From Chromobotia macracanthus (Eukaryota; Chordata; Actinopteri; Cypriniformes; Botiidae), in NCBI GenBank assembly GCA_036877525.1, contig JAZGTH010000062.1, forward strand, positions 9,670,501-9,734,500: DNA of 64,000 nucleotides. The letters run 5' to 3'. Numbering within the stretch: position 1 is the first letter of the stretch; every line of letters starts with the position of its first letter. The notes below the pieces were generated by a model. That model was given only the letters and a program-made list of their open reading frames with translations. It ran no database searches and was not told the origin of the DNA. The translations under genes were made by a program, and so were the position numbers. This document shows, piece by piece, positions 23,801 through 36,569 of this stretch.

Positions 23801-26800
23801 AACCAGCAGTGAAAGAACTGTGGAGAGCACAAAGCCCAGTTTCGGCATTAAATTCTTTCCTTTAATCCATTCTGATGAGGCTCAATCCACCTAACTCTGT
23901 CTCTCTATCACTCTTTCTCCCTTCTCTTCTGGATCAGTAGGGTCCTACAGAGGTGGAGCAAAAGCATGGGTTTTAAGATCGGTGTTCAGTGTTCAGAACG
24001 TCACACATACAGAACAGCTAATTACTATGCCTTGCTGAACGGTAAAAGCAGCCCCAATCCTCTGTGTGCTGAAAGCCTGTCTACCATGGCTGCACAAGGG
24101 AAATCGTACATAGTGTTTATTGAACAATGTTTGTGTGTGTTTACATTTGTGTCTAGTTCTCTTATAGAAATAGATCACCCCAAAATCTATTTTTTTCTTG
24201 GCATTTGGAGGGTACTGACCTGGTTGTCACTTTTAAATTAGCAAATATATCTATATATACATTTCTGTGTATAAATGTATAACATCGAAGCATGTGACAA
24301 GTTAAACCTTCTAGTTACTGAGACATAGCTTTTGTTACATTTTCCCTGTATGACAACTAGCCCCAGTCTTAATAATAAATCATCATTCACTTCTGTTGTA
24401 TAGAAAACCCCAGTTCAGACATTCTGCCTAACATCATGTTTCATGGAAGACAAGTTAATTATGACAAAAAATTGTTTTTCAAAATTGTTCTTATCTACAA
24501 AAGTAAGAAAATCATAGATGACATTAATTAAATTTTTTTTTACATAGTAGCAGTACTACTAACATACTGTATTAATCCTGCACGGTAAGTGTGTGTGTGC
24601 GTTCGTCCCTAGCCAAGCTCTGGGAGAATTACATCAAAGTGCACACAAAAACCGGGCTGAATGCAGAAGGTAAAGCCCTGCCTGGTTGGACACACTCAGA
24701 GGATCTAAATAACCTGGCAGTGCTTGGGGCATTCAGCATCACCAGCCAGGCCTTCCAACCACCAGGGACATCTACAAGGGATTCCACTCCTGGAGGCTTC
24801 ATTTAGAGAAAATCTCCCCTGGCTACACCTGGATATCTCACATAGGCCCAACTGTGGTGGAATATGAGCTGCCAGTCATGTAGATAAAAGGTTTGCCATG
24901 ACCACGGTGAAACAAGCTTTATATTATGCTGTGCAAACTGTGCCAGACATGGGGTGATAATCTACTTTAATACCACCCACCTGATCAGGTATTGGCTTTC
25001 CACCTCCACCGCTTATCAAGGCATACTAATATGTACCTGAGCAGGTGGATAAAGGGGATTATACAGGACGTTCTATGCCGTGTAGGGCATCTGGCAACCT
25101 GCCACTACTAATATGCAACATCCATTTCTAAAACCAGAAGAACCCCTATCAAAAATCAAAAATAGAGATCAAAAATAATCTTATATAATTCTGTAATGTT
25201 AAATGTTTGAAAAGGATATTTTGATTGACAGGTGCTCCTGTTTCACACTCACAGTCGAGGTTAATGATGTGATCTGTGTGACAACTGACTGACTGAGCTG
25301 GGCTAAGAGACGGAGAGCACCACTGTGCCATGTGGAGGTTGGATCCAGCATATGCCAACCAGTCAGCCTGTCTTTTCCACTGCAGAGTAATGAGAACAGG
25401 GAGTGGTGAGCCCTGCCCCTGAGGAGCTGCCAGGTGGCTGGGGAAGAGAACACTGAACTGACACAAATCTGGGGGGAACCTAACAGGGAGGAAGGGGAAG
25501 ACAGCTGTGTGTATAACTGTTGTGTGTGTGTGTGTGGTCAGTAAGTATGCACGCATGTTTGTGTTAAGGGATGCAGGCACAGATAAGGGTGCGGTTATTT
25601 TCCTACAGGGGTCCAGATGGACGCATAGAGGTGGTGGGCTTGATTCAAGGGTTTTAGGAGAGACTAACAAGAGTAACAAAATTTCTCTTGAGCATAAACT
25701 GTGCTGCCAGCATTCTTTCTCCTGACCTGCCTCCTGCCCCCCACTGTCACCTGTTAACCCCTCCACCCTCTGTCATGCCCAGGGACTGGCTTTGAGGCTG
25801 GCATACACACTTAGTGGGACATGCATTGAGAGATGGTATGGTTTCAACATGTTTTTCTCTCAGTGTGAATAGTCTAACTCAAACTAGGCTGTTGCAGTCA
25901 CCGCTGATCTATCCATGGTAGTTAAGTGGGAGATGCAGATTTGAGTTAAGCCTGCCTTTAAGCCTGCTTTAAGCCTTTGAGTTAAGTAACTCAACCACTG
26001 TATTCAATTAGTGGTATATGCTCAAAACATGAAATTACTTGCTCTTTTAAAACAAAAATAACATAACAGTGTATCTATTTTGATTGTACCCAAGGGAGCA
26101 AGTTTAATTTTGACATTGGTGGGGAAGTGAAGTAACTCAAAAATATTATTCAGGGTTGAATAGGTTAATATCTTATTAAACAGGACAATGTCTTAAGGTT
26201 TTTAGTCTATATGGACAATGTGTATTAATAAATTCTGTAATAAATTAAAGGTGATGACGAAGAGGCAGTTTATATCACATTGGTGAGGTCTGAACATCTC
26301 TGCAAGGGCACATGGAACAATTGCTGTTATTTCACAATATAAATGTTTTTTCTCAAGTGTATCTAAACAAGTACAGACACTCACTAACGTTTAGGTTTGC
26401 CACTCATCCCATTAATATGGGATTGCCATTTATGGGACAAATACACTGTCCCTGAATCAATATGTGACTGCGTCCAGTATTTTTACAATAAACTGTATAA
26501 GGAAGCTTTCTACCTCACTTACCAGTACCCTACAGGATGCACATTGTGTCTAGTTCACAAGGCTTTGGCACGCTTCGTATCACAAATGCCAGTCATAAAG
26601 CGTTGTGTGGGTTTCAGACACAGACATAAAATACCATGCATCTAAGAGTACACAGACATTTTCGTCATTAACGTTACACCTATCCTGTGGTAGATTGTAT
26701 TGTTGAACTGTAAAGCTCATATTTTATTGTTTGTCACATTTGTTTATTGTATTTGTTGATAATAGCAAGAACAAAACAACTGCTTGTCATGTTTATTTGC

Positions 26801-26869
26801 TACATTTATATTTACAAATATAAATATTTATTATATTTTAAAATAAAAAGAATAAAAGCCATACTGCCT
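20867..26869. other. Non-coding stretch, no gene seen
   Basis: It starts with a short degenerate GGTTAG/AGGGTTAG run (about 20878-20912). ORFs here, including a 205-codon one at 25149-25766 that opens with GTG, have no recognisable domains. An octamer is at 22845-22852. The segment 23690-23810 (ATTAATGTTTAAGAG, TTTATGAACGACATG) is AT-rich homeodomain-site-like sequence and may be regulatory. A short TTAAGCCTG-type tandem lies at 25945-25990. Confidence 0.5.
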
Positions 26870-27170
26870 GTCACATTTGTTTAAACTGTTTGTTTAATAA
26901 CTGTCAACAAAAACAAACACAAGTTTACAAACATTTTTGGAGCGTTTACTGTCAGTGCCCTGACGCTGATTCTGAGTCTTATATTGAAACATGGAAAATA
27001 GTGAGCGAGCGAGTGTACATCTGATGTACACTCAAAATCATAGTGCATTGTTGGTAAAAAGTTGTGAACGAATGTAGGAAATAAGTTGATCACTCAGAAT
27101 TCACACAAAATGGCCGGCACCCTATATAGTGCACTATATAGGAGATGGATAAATTTTGGACACAGCTTAC
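26870..27170. mobile_element. Probable non-autonomous DNA element fragment
   Basis: The stretch ends in a dyad around CTATATAGTGCACTATATAG (27122-27141), followed by a TTTTGGACACAGC run. I recognise this combination as an abundant fish interspersed repeat. Boundaries are approximate, and no ORF of interest is present. Confidence 0.4.
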
Positions 27171-27224
27171 ATTTACCATTACATTTGTTAATTTAGTAGA
27201 TGCTTTTATTCAAAGCGACTTACA
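27171..27224 (-). mobile_element. SINE tail fragment
   Basis: On the minus strand it reads AAGTCGCTTTGAATAAAAGCATCTACTAAAT, the conserved 3' tail of the SINE family seen at 14.2, 19.3 and 57.0 kb. The tRNA-like head is missing. A short (GA)n lies at its edge (27226-27241). Confidence 0.55.
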
Positions 27225-27569
27225 AAGAGAGAGAGAGAGAGCATTTACCATTTTGTCCTAGGTTGTGTCTCAATTTTTCTGACACTCAGAATTTTATTGA
27301 AGCAAACTTTTGATCACAATGGTCATTAATTAGCTGTTGTCTATGTCAAACTAGTGATCAAAGTCTACAGATTTTGACCTAGGAGTACAGGATACTTTTA
27401 GGATTGTCAAAATTTGTCTCAGATAGCTAAATCATGGACTAAAGCTAAAGTATGCACCCCGTATAACGTGGTGTTACCAAGGTATAGTACCAAGCTACTT
27501 TGATATATACCATTTTATTGAATGATTATAGAGTACTATGGTACTTCCAAGCCATCTCTGCTAAAGCAA

Positions 27570-28480
27570 ACGGTTTAAACCAGCCTGAGGTGGTTGTAGC
27601 TGGGCTCCCAGTCTGCAAGCTGCTTTAGACTGGTCTGTTTCAACATTTTTAAAAAGGTTTGCACTTTTTCGTTGGTCAGACTTGGAGAGCAACCTACACA
27701 GAAGGTATTTGTTGAAAGTAATGAACATCTTGTTACAGTTAGCCAGAATGCGAACTGCTCCAAGTGAAAACAGCGCCAAATTCAGCAGAGTGTGTCGCCT
27801 GAATGATTCAGACTGATTAGCAAACCGATTCAGGCTGTTTTGCTAACCTGTTTGACAAATTCATTGAAAAGATTCAAAAGAGTGATTCATACATGAATCA
27901 GAAGACACAAGAACTGATAACAGCTGACTCAAAATACAAGACACATAATTTGATTGGTGAAATATTGTCAGGCAAAATGTAACATTGTAGTGCTACCCTG
28001 CTACTTTATCAACAAAACAGGTGTGCTACTTAAAAAAATAAAAAATAGTGACCGTAATACCTTGACGCTGAGAAATGTAGTTAAACTAATAGCTGTGCTA
28101 TTTGTAGTATTGCTCCTCTCAAACACTGATAATGGCAATGTAATGCTACAATTTGTGCCTGCATAGGACTGCTGTTCTGATAAACAAAAATGAGAACACA
28201 AAATACACAGAGCAAATCGAGGCAAGCAGACATGTTGTGAACTTCCCTACATTGTTTCTACTTTAAGTAGAAAAATGTATCATGAATCAATGTGGACTGT
28301 TTATTTCAGTGAACCACTTCAGAAAAATTCATCTGCTTATTCTTTTGAATTGTTCAAATCTTTATATAACTTTGAAAGTGTTTGTTGCTTTTGAAAGGGT
28401 AGCTTGCCTGTAGCTTAACTACTTCAAACTATCAGTAGTTTGTGGCTTGGCAGGCTACAGATTCAAAGTACTAGGCTGAA
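27570..28480. mobile_element. MITE-like repeats, composite
   Basis: Two known-looking pieces occur here. One is a CCAGCCTGAGGTGG / CTGCTTTAGACTGG segment (27578-27640), like the fish repeat rich in CCAGC and CTGGTTT. The other runs from about 27990 to 28480 and features GTAGTTAAACTA, GTAGTATTGCTCC and a closing dyad GTAGCTTGCC...GGCAGGCTAC (28400-28455). Coding potential is absent. Family assignment is from memory and boundaries are approximate. Confidence 0.4.
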
Positions 28481-29744
28481 GTCAGTGCCACTAATCTTAG
28501 CCCATGTCCTAACATAGTTCTCTCTACAGAACTAGCTGCTACTATTTATCTGCAGAGCTCAGAATTAAAAGTGTTGATTCTGTTTAGAGCTTAATCAGAA
28601 ACCAGTAAAGTAAAACATATCTGAATTTCCTGTTCTGAAGGAATGTGCTCACTAAATCATGGTGTAATGTGGGATAGCTGAATAGGGCCTTCTGGCAGGC
28701 ACTACTTTTGAACCTGGCTGTTGCCATGGTAATGAAGCAGTTTAATGAGCGCTCTCTCTCTAGACCAGCTCAGTCTGACAGAAGACCTTGGCAGACAATC
28801 TTGGCTCCATCAAAGCCTGCCATGAGAACCCATTTTCTGTCTTTCTCTTTTTTTCTGCAGGCAGGTAGACAGCCACCTGCTGCAAGAGCTAGCTCCAGTC
28901 CCAGAGCCAGGGACCCTGGCCAAATCCCAGGCACTAACCTGCCTTATTCGTCCTCTGGGTGTGCTTTTCTCTCTTCCCATTAAAAAAACCCATGCAGACA
29001 ACCCATTACGGAGGTGAGACCATAACCACCGACCAGTATAAGTAAAGGATTTAGCACAGATTAGGTAGCGGCACTTGTCACGTATGCTGGAATGCGCTTG
29101 TTGTGAATGAGTGGGACTGAAAGCAAACACATTTCAGTTTTTCAGTCTTGGCAACTGGAACTTGGTGCTCAGTCGCTCTTGCACAATAACTGTTGTTATT
29201 TTCACATCATATGTTTTTCCTTGGATGGAAATCTGTTCACAGACACCTCAGGAGGACCAGGTAATAGAGATACATATAAATATACAAACAGATACATATT
29301 TACCTCACCGAATGTCACAGATAAGTAATTCATATGGAATTTGTGTGAGTGTAACTGAAATGTCATGTACAGTACACATATACAGGTTTATCCATCAGTT
29401 TGCTTTCTTGTTGCCCTGCATGCCATGTTATTCTTTTTCATGTTTTCAATCACTTTTCCCGAACAATTTACAAATGAAGAAAATAAATATATTCAGTCAC
29501 ACATATGTTTTTTATTAAGTACAGTTAACTTTTTCCCTGTAGTCAAAGGGCATTTTGGAGAAAAGCTGTTTTGTCCCTGAGTCACGCAGGGCTTCTATTA
29601 AATAGCAAATTTGAGTGAACATATGTAGACCATACGCACAGTGCGCTGGATACCTGATCATATCTTGGCAGCGATACAGTTTTGGGTTCACTCACCACCT
29701 GTGTTCATGATTGCATCTTGTGTATATGTGTATACATTTGTGAT

Positions 29745-29775
<31 letters not shown>

Positions 29776-32700
29776 TAATATATAGGCCATAAATGTGTGC
29801 GTTTGTTTATTGTTTAGTGGAAAGAGTGCTCGGCCCACACAGAACCACCAATACATGCACGCAGAATGTCAGCAGGTCAAACCAATCCCACCAACTTGGA
29901 CACTACAGCTATCTGTTTCCATTCTGTTCATTTGCACCTCATGTGATTGCAGTTGTGTGTGTGTCTGTGTGTTTGTTTGCATGTGCAAGTAAGTGTGTTT
30001 AAGGCAGAAATTAGGTTTTGTACATTGCAGGTTGTTTGTATATCATAAATGGCTTGGAGCAGAGGCATAACTGATGCTGTTTAAATGTAGTAAACAGAGT
30101 AAAAAAATAAAATTATATTTAAGAATTATTGTTTCACATTCACAACTGATTTAAAATTATACTGGACTTCAGGATCTTGGAGACAATTCCTCTTCTACGC
30201 TCTTTAAATTTGAATTAGCGCTATAAACATTAATTTTTTCCTTACAGTTTCCAGTGTTTTGAAGGCTTGGAGTAGAATTACGACCATCCATGTTCCAAGA
30301 GCACATTTCCATCTCCCCACGGAAGGTTCAAACACAGATAATCCTATACGGTTTTAAAAATGTCTTCATGTGTGACCCCCACTCATCCCCGGCATTACTT
30401 AGGGGTAGCGTAGATGTATTTGATGATTGTCTTTAATAAAAAAGAGAAAGTGTGTGTGAGAGAGAGAGAGAGAGAGGGAGTAAAGAGACAGAGAGAGTGG
30501 GACACAGCTGTTTCTTCCCAGAAAAGTGCTGGTTTAGGGCTCAGTTGTGCCTTTTGCAGATAAAGTGACAAAACTACTGGAGCTGTTGCCACAGCAACCA
30601 TGATGTGGAGACCAGGTTCTCCATTACCAGTTCATTTAAGCTTACTAATTACATTCAACAGAATCTGTGACCACAACTGCTGCTTAGAGGGAAACATCCT
30701 TTATACTAAGTCTAAAGAAAAAGAGCAGTGTGACACTGCAAGGTTTGAGTTAAGATACATGTAATACGTAATGTTTAGCATTATGCAGGAATTTTGTCAG
30801 GATATTACCAAGTGTATGTTCATCAGTTTATAATTACACACAGAGATTTCTGAAGTTTTCTCAAATTTTAAGTGCACAGTCTTGTGTAGTTTGTGAAATT
30901 GTCTTAGTGTGATTGTGATGCATTAAATTGGATGGTGTGTGTGGGAGAGTGAAGTAGCTCTAATTGTGCTGGGCCATGGCCTCTGAGCTCTATTATTCCA
31001 TCCTATGGCAGCAGGTCATGTCTGTGGGGCCACCAGGCCCTTTGAACTGCAGCAGAGCTGAACCCTCAGAGAAAGCTGGCCCAGAATGCTATTCTGCACC
31101 TCTCCCTTTTAGTGGGGTTTGAAATGATTGGTAAGTGTTGAGCTACTGTTCTCTCCTTCGCTCCCTGCTAGTGACCCTCTCTTCACTGTGTCAGAGGTAC
31201 TAGATAAGACAGCAGTCCACTTGTCTGCACGCTCTCTCACTCTGTCTCACACACACATGCACACAGTCTAAGTTCTGTGATCGAGGCCTGCTGCTCTCTC
31301 AATTATATTATCTTCAGAGCTTTAACTGCAACGGTTTGCTGCTGGTCCAAAATAGGACATGCCTATTTACATTATTTTAAAAACATTAACCATATTCATA
31401 ATGCCAAAAACAGTGATGCCTGCATAATTTACAAACTCCCTCCTGTGTTCACACCTACACATAAGATCACTTAGAGGTTTTAGTCGTGGATTTAGTGCGA
31501 GTGTAAAGGTACCCATCTGGGTGACAGCTCTGACTTGAGTGAGATTCATTCTGAAAGAGCGCAGCCCAAGTGCAGCATTCTATTCAAAATAAGCTGACCC
31601 CAAACACAGAGTCTGACCTGCCCTTTGTCTTCCTTCACCCTTTTCCCTCTGCTTGGACAAACAAAAGGCCTCTGACCCTCCATGCTCTGCACCCAGACAG
31701 CCCTTTCGTGACTTTTTTTTACCATTTTTCCTCCTATTTGATTATTTGATGTTGTTCTCAGGGGTGGGTTGGGGGATGGAGGGTGCTATTCGATTTTTTT
31801 AAGGCTCCCAGAAGTGGCACAATTTATATCGTTGCCAGGGAATTAGGACCCCCCCGACCCCTTTGTTATGAATTGTATGGTGGTTGGCTGAGGGCAGAAC
31901 CGGGGTGGATGTCCCTTTATTTCTCTATTAGAAGAGGGCTTGGTTCCCACAGGGGCACTGGGGAGCTATGAGGTAATGTTTACAGAGCCTAGCCCTTATC
32001 CTCAGAAGAAGAGAGACAGCTTTTGTGTGTGTGTCACCATATAGAGGGTAAACAACACAAAAATTTGAGTGACAGTTAAACATTTTGCTGTGGTGTTTCA
32101 ACAACCAGGTATAAATGAGCTAATTTTTGGTTGAAGTGGAACTTGTGGGTACAGGCAAACAGGCAGACACAAACAAAGCAGAAGACAACTGCTGTTATCA
32201 CACACATGCACTCTCTTTCTGCACCAACAGATAACTGTCAAACTAAACATATAAGATGCACCTATGTACACACTTCAACGCACACAAACAGCAAGGAGAG
32301 AGTCTTCTTTTGGTAGACAGGAGAGGAGCTGTGAACTGAGAGAGAGAGGACAGGATGGAACAAGAGCGGCAAGAAGAGAGGGAAACGTCTCATTTTACAC
32401 TAAAAATATAATCAATTCATTAATATGTGTTGATGCCTAAAAGTCTGATATGCAGAAAACTCCAGGCTGTGTTATGGCTTTGAAGCTATGGGGAACGTAC
32501 CTCATGCATGCCCTGACCTAAACACGTGTGAACACGTGTGAAATCATGCCTATTTATAGGTAGGTCCAGGTCACGTGATATAATGTTACACACCACATAA
32601 CCTTTAAGAGGTGTCTTCAACAGAGGTCATCAGCTTCTTGTCTTCAGGAAGCCTGTTTGTTGACAGCAACATGACTTCTTTGTGCCTACTGCAAAAGTAT

Positions 32701-35700
32701 TGCAAAAGTCACATGTTAAAGAGGGTAAGGGTAACATGCTGAGGGCTTCATACTCTTTGGAAAAGATCCAGTTTCTCACCATGGCCCCCACTCCAGGGCG
32801 CAATGTCACGGCAGGATACTTACAACGGACACCTCTCTCATGGGCTGGGGTGCGGTTCTTGATGGCTGCCCAGTCTGTGGTCTGTGGGACGGCTCTCATC
32901 TTTTCTGGTCAATTTTAAAGTCATGTTTATGTGAATGTTTTCCAACCCTTTTTGTTTTATCTAAAAAATGCCAAATTAATATTTTAGAAAATATATATTT
33001 GCCACTGAGCAAACATAAAAATAGATTAACACATACAAAAGAAACCTTTACTAGCTCCTTGTAAATGCTTAAGTTAGAGTTCATCTCTCCCTCTCTGACA
33101 TATATCTGAGCTACTTTTTAAGCCCGCCCCTCCCACAGGGCCTCAGCTTAAGCTGGAGCTTTCTTACACTCTCTCTCTTTCATTAACTCTGTCACAGGTC
33201 CTACCAATCAATGTTCTAAACCACAGGGTGCCTGATTTATCTGTTTTATCACAGGCTCCATCACCTCCACTGACTTTAAAAGATCAGTTTGTACAACTCT
33301 GTCACCAGAGTTCTATTGACATAACTGATGACCGGCTCTTATTCTTGATCTAACACGCTAGATAACACTAACTTTATCTCCAAATGCTGACCCACAACCA
33401 CTGAGTTTAGAGACAGCTGGGTAGAGCCTGCAATGGATACCAACCTAATGCAGACCTGGGGCAGGGACTCTGCTCCATCTATAAAAGAGAACTCAGTAAT
33501 TCTTTAATTTGTGGTATTACACATGCTTAGTAAAGCAAAATTGATTTTTTTCCCTCTTGCTTCCTCAAAGACACACTACAAGCATAAATGTTTTGCCAGT
33601 TTATCAAAGTTTTATCTGAGGGAGTGAATGAGAGAGAGGGAGATGTCAAGGAGAGACAAAGGAGAAGCAACGAAAGGTAGAAAGAAAGAAAGACTAAGAC
33701 AGAGACAGACAAACCAAGAGATGTAGAGACATACTGCCATGCACTACTGCTTCTCTCTTTCTTTTCCAGCAGGGGAGAGAGTGAGTTGTGAGAGGAGAGG
33801 CAAAAAACACAAACGTGTGGATGTGTAATTACTAATTGCATAATAGTGCTCTGAGTCCTTTTTCCTGTTTCACTGGAGGTGCTTAGACAGGTTCAACAAT
33901 GCAGTTTATGAGCTAGCACCAACTAACCACAATGCCAAAGATTCTATGCACTAAAAATGCAGACCTAGTCAACACAGAGAAGTACTATATAGAGTTTGTG
34001 GCTGGAGTGTGTTCAATACATGAGAAACAAACCTCCAAAATGCAGCTGATCCAACCTGTGGCATAATGTAAAATATTGTGGAATTTGTTGTAGTTCAGTG
34101 GAATTCTGCCTGCAGGTGAAAATGATCATAGTAGATCAGTAGACCATAGCTACCTCTGTCAGTCTTTTGCAATAGTTAAAAGCTCAATTAGATTATGTCT
34201 CATTAGTTCAGATCATATTTAATTGGACTATTTCAGTTGGACAATGACAGCGCTGTTATTTTGTTAATCATTCTGGTTTTGATAAGGATGTAGTAGTAGA
34301 GGTGAGGTCACAGGGGATGCATGGTAATAAATTAATAATGAATAATGAATGATTAATAATGAAATCTTTACAGTTTAATTACAGCCGCTTAGTCACACAG
34401 GGTGCCCTGTAATTCAATCACTCCAACATGGCCTCCAACTATTGTATCACACAAAGCCTTATCAGGCTGTTTTAGCCTTGATATGAGTAGCCTGTTTTGG
34501 GCCTTTGTAAATGGTCTGAAGTCTAAGGCTGCATTTCTCAGGACTTCGCCAATAAGACTAAACTTATTGTTCATTCATTGCCTTTGTGTTCTGTAAACCA
34601 TGGAAAAGGAGAGAGAGAGAAAGAGAGACCACCAAGCTTTATACAATTGTATCAAACACTTCCCAAAGAACGTGAACAATAGAAACAGAAAGGCTAAAAG
34701 GCATGGAATGGGATTTTCGTTCTCCTGTTCCCAGGTCCCAGAGTCCATGCACAGAAACCCAGTTTGTTTTTTGTTTCCTTGGTCTGATTCCTTTAGAGGC
34801 CCCATCCCATAGATTTTATGCAGCGAGGAAATGTAATGCTTTTCATAAATTTCTGGGGGAAATTAGGTTTGCAGAAAGGCAACTTCATTTTGGCTGGGGC
34901 TGGCTGCTTGGTCAGACAGGCAGGCGGGCGGGTGGGCTGGTATCAGCCTAAAGTGGGCAGATGCTGACGTGTGTTTGCAAAATAGAAAGACAAAATGAAA
35001 ATCTAAACGCTGGAGCTGAGTCAGCATGATTCACTTTGCCTGTTATTGCTCTTGCACAGAGACAGCACACTTCATATGTGCCTCAGATGTTTTTGGCTCT
35101 AATAGAACAGCAAAACTCTCTGTCTTTCTCTCGCTGCCTGTCTCTCTCTTTATTTTTCAAGAGCTTCAACTCTTCTTCTTTCAAATATGTCAGACAGGAG
35201 GTGTTGGGGAGAGGTAAACAGATTCATGTCAAAACTGGCGAGCAAGTAAAATAAGAAGCACACCATACTCTGCAACCTCTGAAACCTCCACCGTCTGGTT
35301 GGCTGTGCGGGCCGACGAGGTAGGGACAGAACAGACACGAGAGGTGCGAGGAGCCAGGTGAGGCATGCTGGGAAGGCAACCCTAATCTGGAAGCATTTTC
35401 ACCAAAGCTGACTAACTGACTCCCTCCCCTGTACCTCAAAGCAGAATAAATTAATTTTCATGTCATGCTGTCACCATATTGACCAGAGCATACACCTATG
35501 CCTGGATGTTTCTGACAGCACATTGCAATGGGTTTCTCACTGAGTGTTCTATGAATGATAAATCTGACATGAGAACTCTCATGTTTGCATATGACATAAA
35601 CACAGTCATATATGTCCACGAGGGGAAATGAAACAGGATCACAGCAGGAGTTGAGACCCAAAGCGCACTGTAGCGTTTAAAGCGGTTATTGAGATGGGCT

Positions 35701-36478
35701 TTGGCCTTCTGTCTTTTCAGGTTGTCTCCACAGTAGGCAGAGTGATTTCAGCTGAGCTCATCATGATAATCTGCTCCTGTGGGTTCCATAGACCCCTAAA
35801 AAGACTTTGAGTGACAGCTGACACATGCCTGCATAGGAACCCCCAACCCTCCATATAACACTTTGCACACACACCTTGGTACCTGATCCGCTTGCTGACA
35901 ACTGACATACCATGTTACCCAACATTTCTGTGTTTTTATAATACTAGCCATTCATAATACTGCATCAATAAATATAGCTTCTCTCATACAGCCCACGGCT
36001 CATACTATATGGTATTATGTGTATATGGGTGCAGGTATACTCTGAAAAACTGTTGTGTTCTTACACACAGTGTATAGAAAACAATTTACAATACAGTTTA
36101 AAGAAAACCCCCATCTTACTTTCTCTCTGTCTCTTATTCACACACACATGGGCAATCTTGGTCACTCTTCCTATTTTTAAAAAAACATGCTTTTTAGAAA
36201 CTTTTTAGGCACTTTAGAGATCATACACCTTTAAACCGCAAAGGATGAAAAACAGCAAGTGCAACAGCAGCAGCCCATTTCTCCATCCAAGAGCAGAGCC
36301 GCCACAGTTCTGCCACTGGGGAGCCATAAAACAGGCTCACAGTCCCAGCAGGGCCCGGCAGCGGATGGCACGCTTGCTCTGCTACTGGCCCTGCACCTGC
36401 ATAAATCAAGATAATTCTCTGCACGCCTTGAACTCTAACCTTACCACAATTCATGGGGACGTCAGTTTCAGCCGTGGC
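28481..36478. other. Non-coding stretch, no gene seen
   Basis: Short ORFs only. It contains (AT)n at 29745-29772, (GA)n at 30458-30476, a CACGTGTGAA tandem at 32523-32541, polypurine runs near 33620-33730, and an AATAATGA cluster near 34325-34360. The segment 34810-34960 (CTTTTCATAAATTTC followed by a G-rich part) reads like conserved non-coding DNA, but I cannot confirm it. Confidence 0.5.
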
Positions 36479-36569
36479 AGAGAAGAGGAACGAAGAGAAT
36501 GGGGGATGAGAAAGAAAGGAATCACTCTCCTTTCTTTCTCATCCCCCATTCTTTTCGTTCCTCTTCTCT
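36479..36569. repeat. Long near-perfect fold-back: 42-bp arms, 7-base loop
   Basis: The left arm (36479-36520) and right arm (36528-36569) are reverse complements at 41 of 42 positions, with a central ATCACTC loop. The arms are purine-rich on one side (GAGAATGGGGGATGAGAAAG) and pyrimidine-rich on the other. Any transcript across it would form a 42-bp stem. The near identity implies a recent snap-back duplication or selection on the stem. No known microRNA seed is recognised. Confidence 0.95.

Noticed and set aside
25149..25766. 205-codon minus-strand ORF
   Set aside because: It opens with GTG, has no recognisable domain and includes a CA/TG microsatellite (TTHTHTT). Its length is compatible with chance in this local composition.
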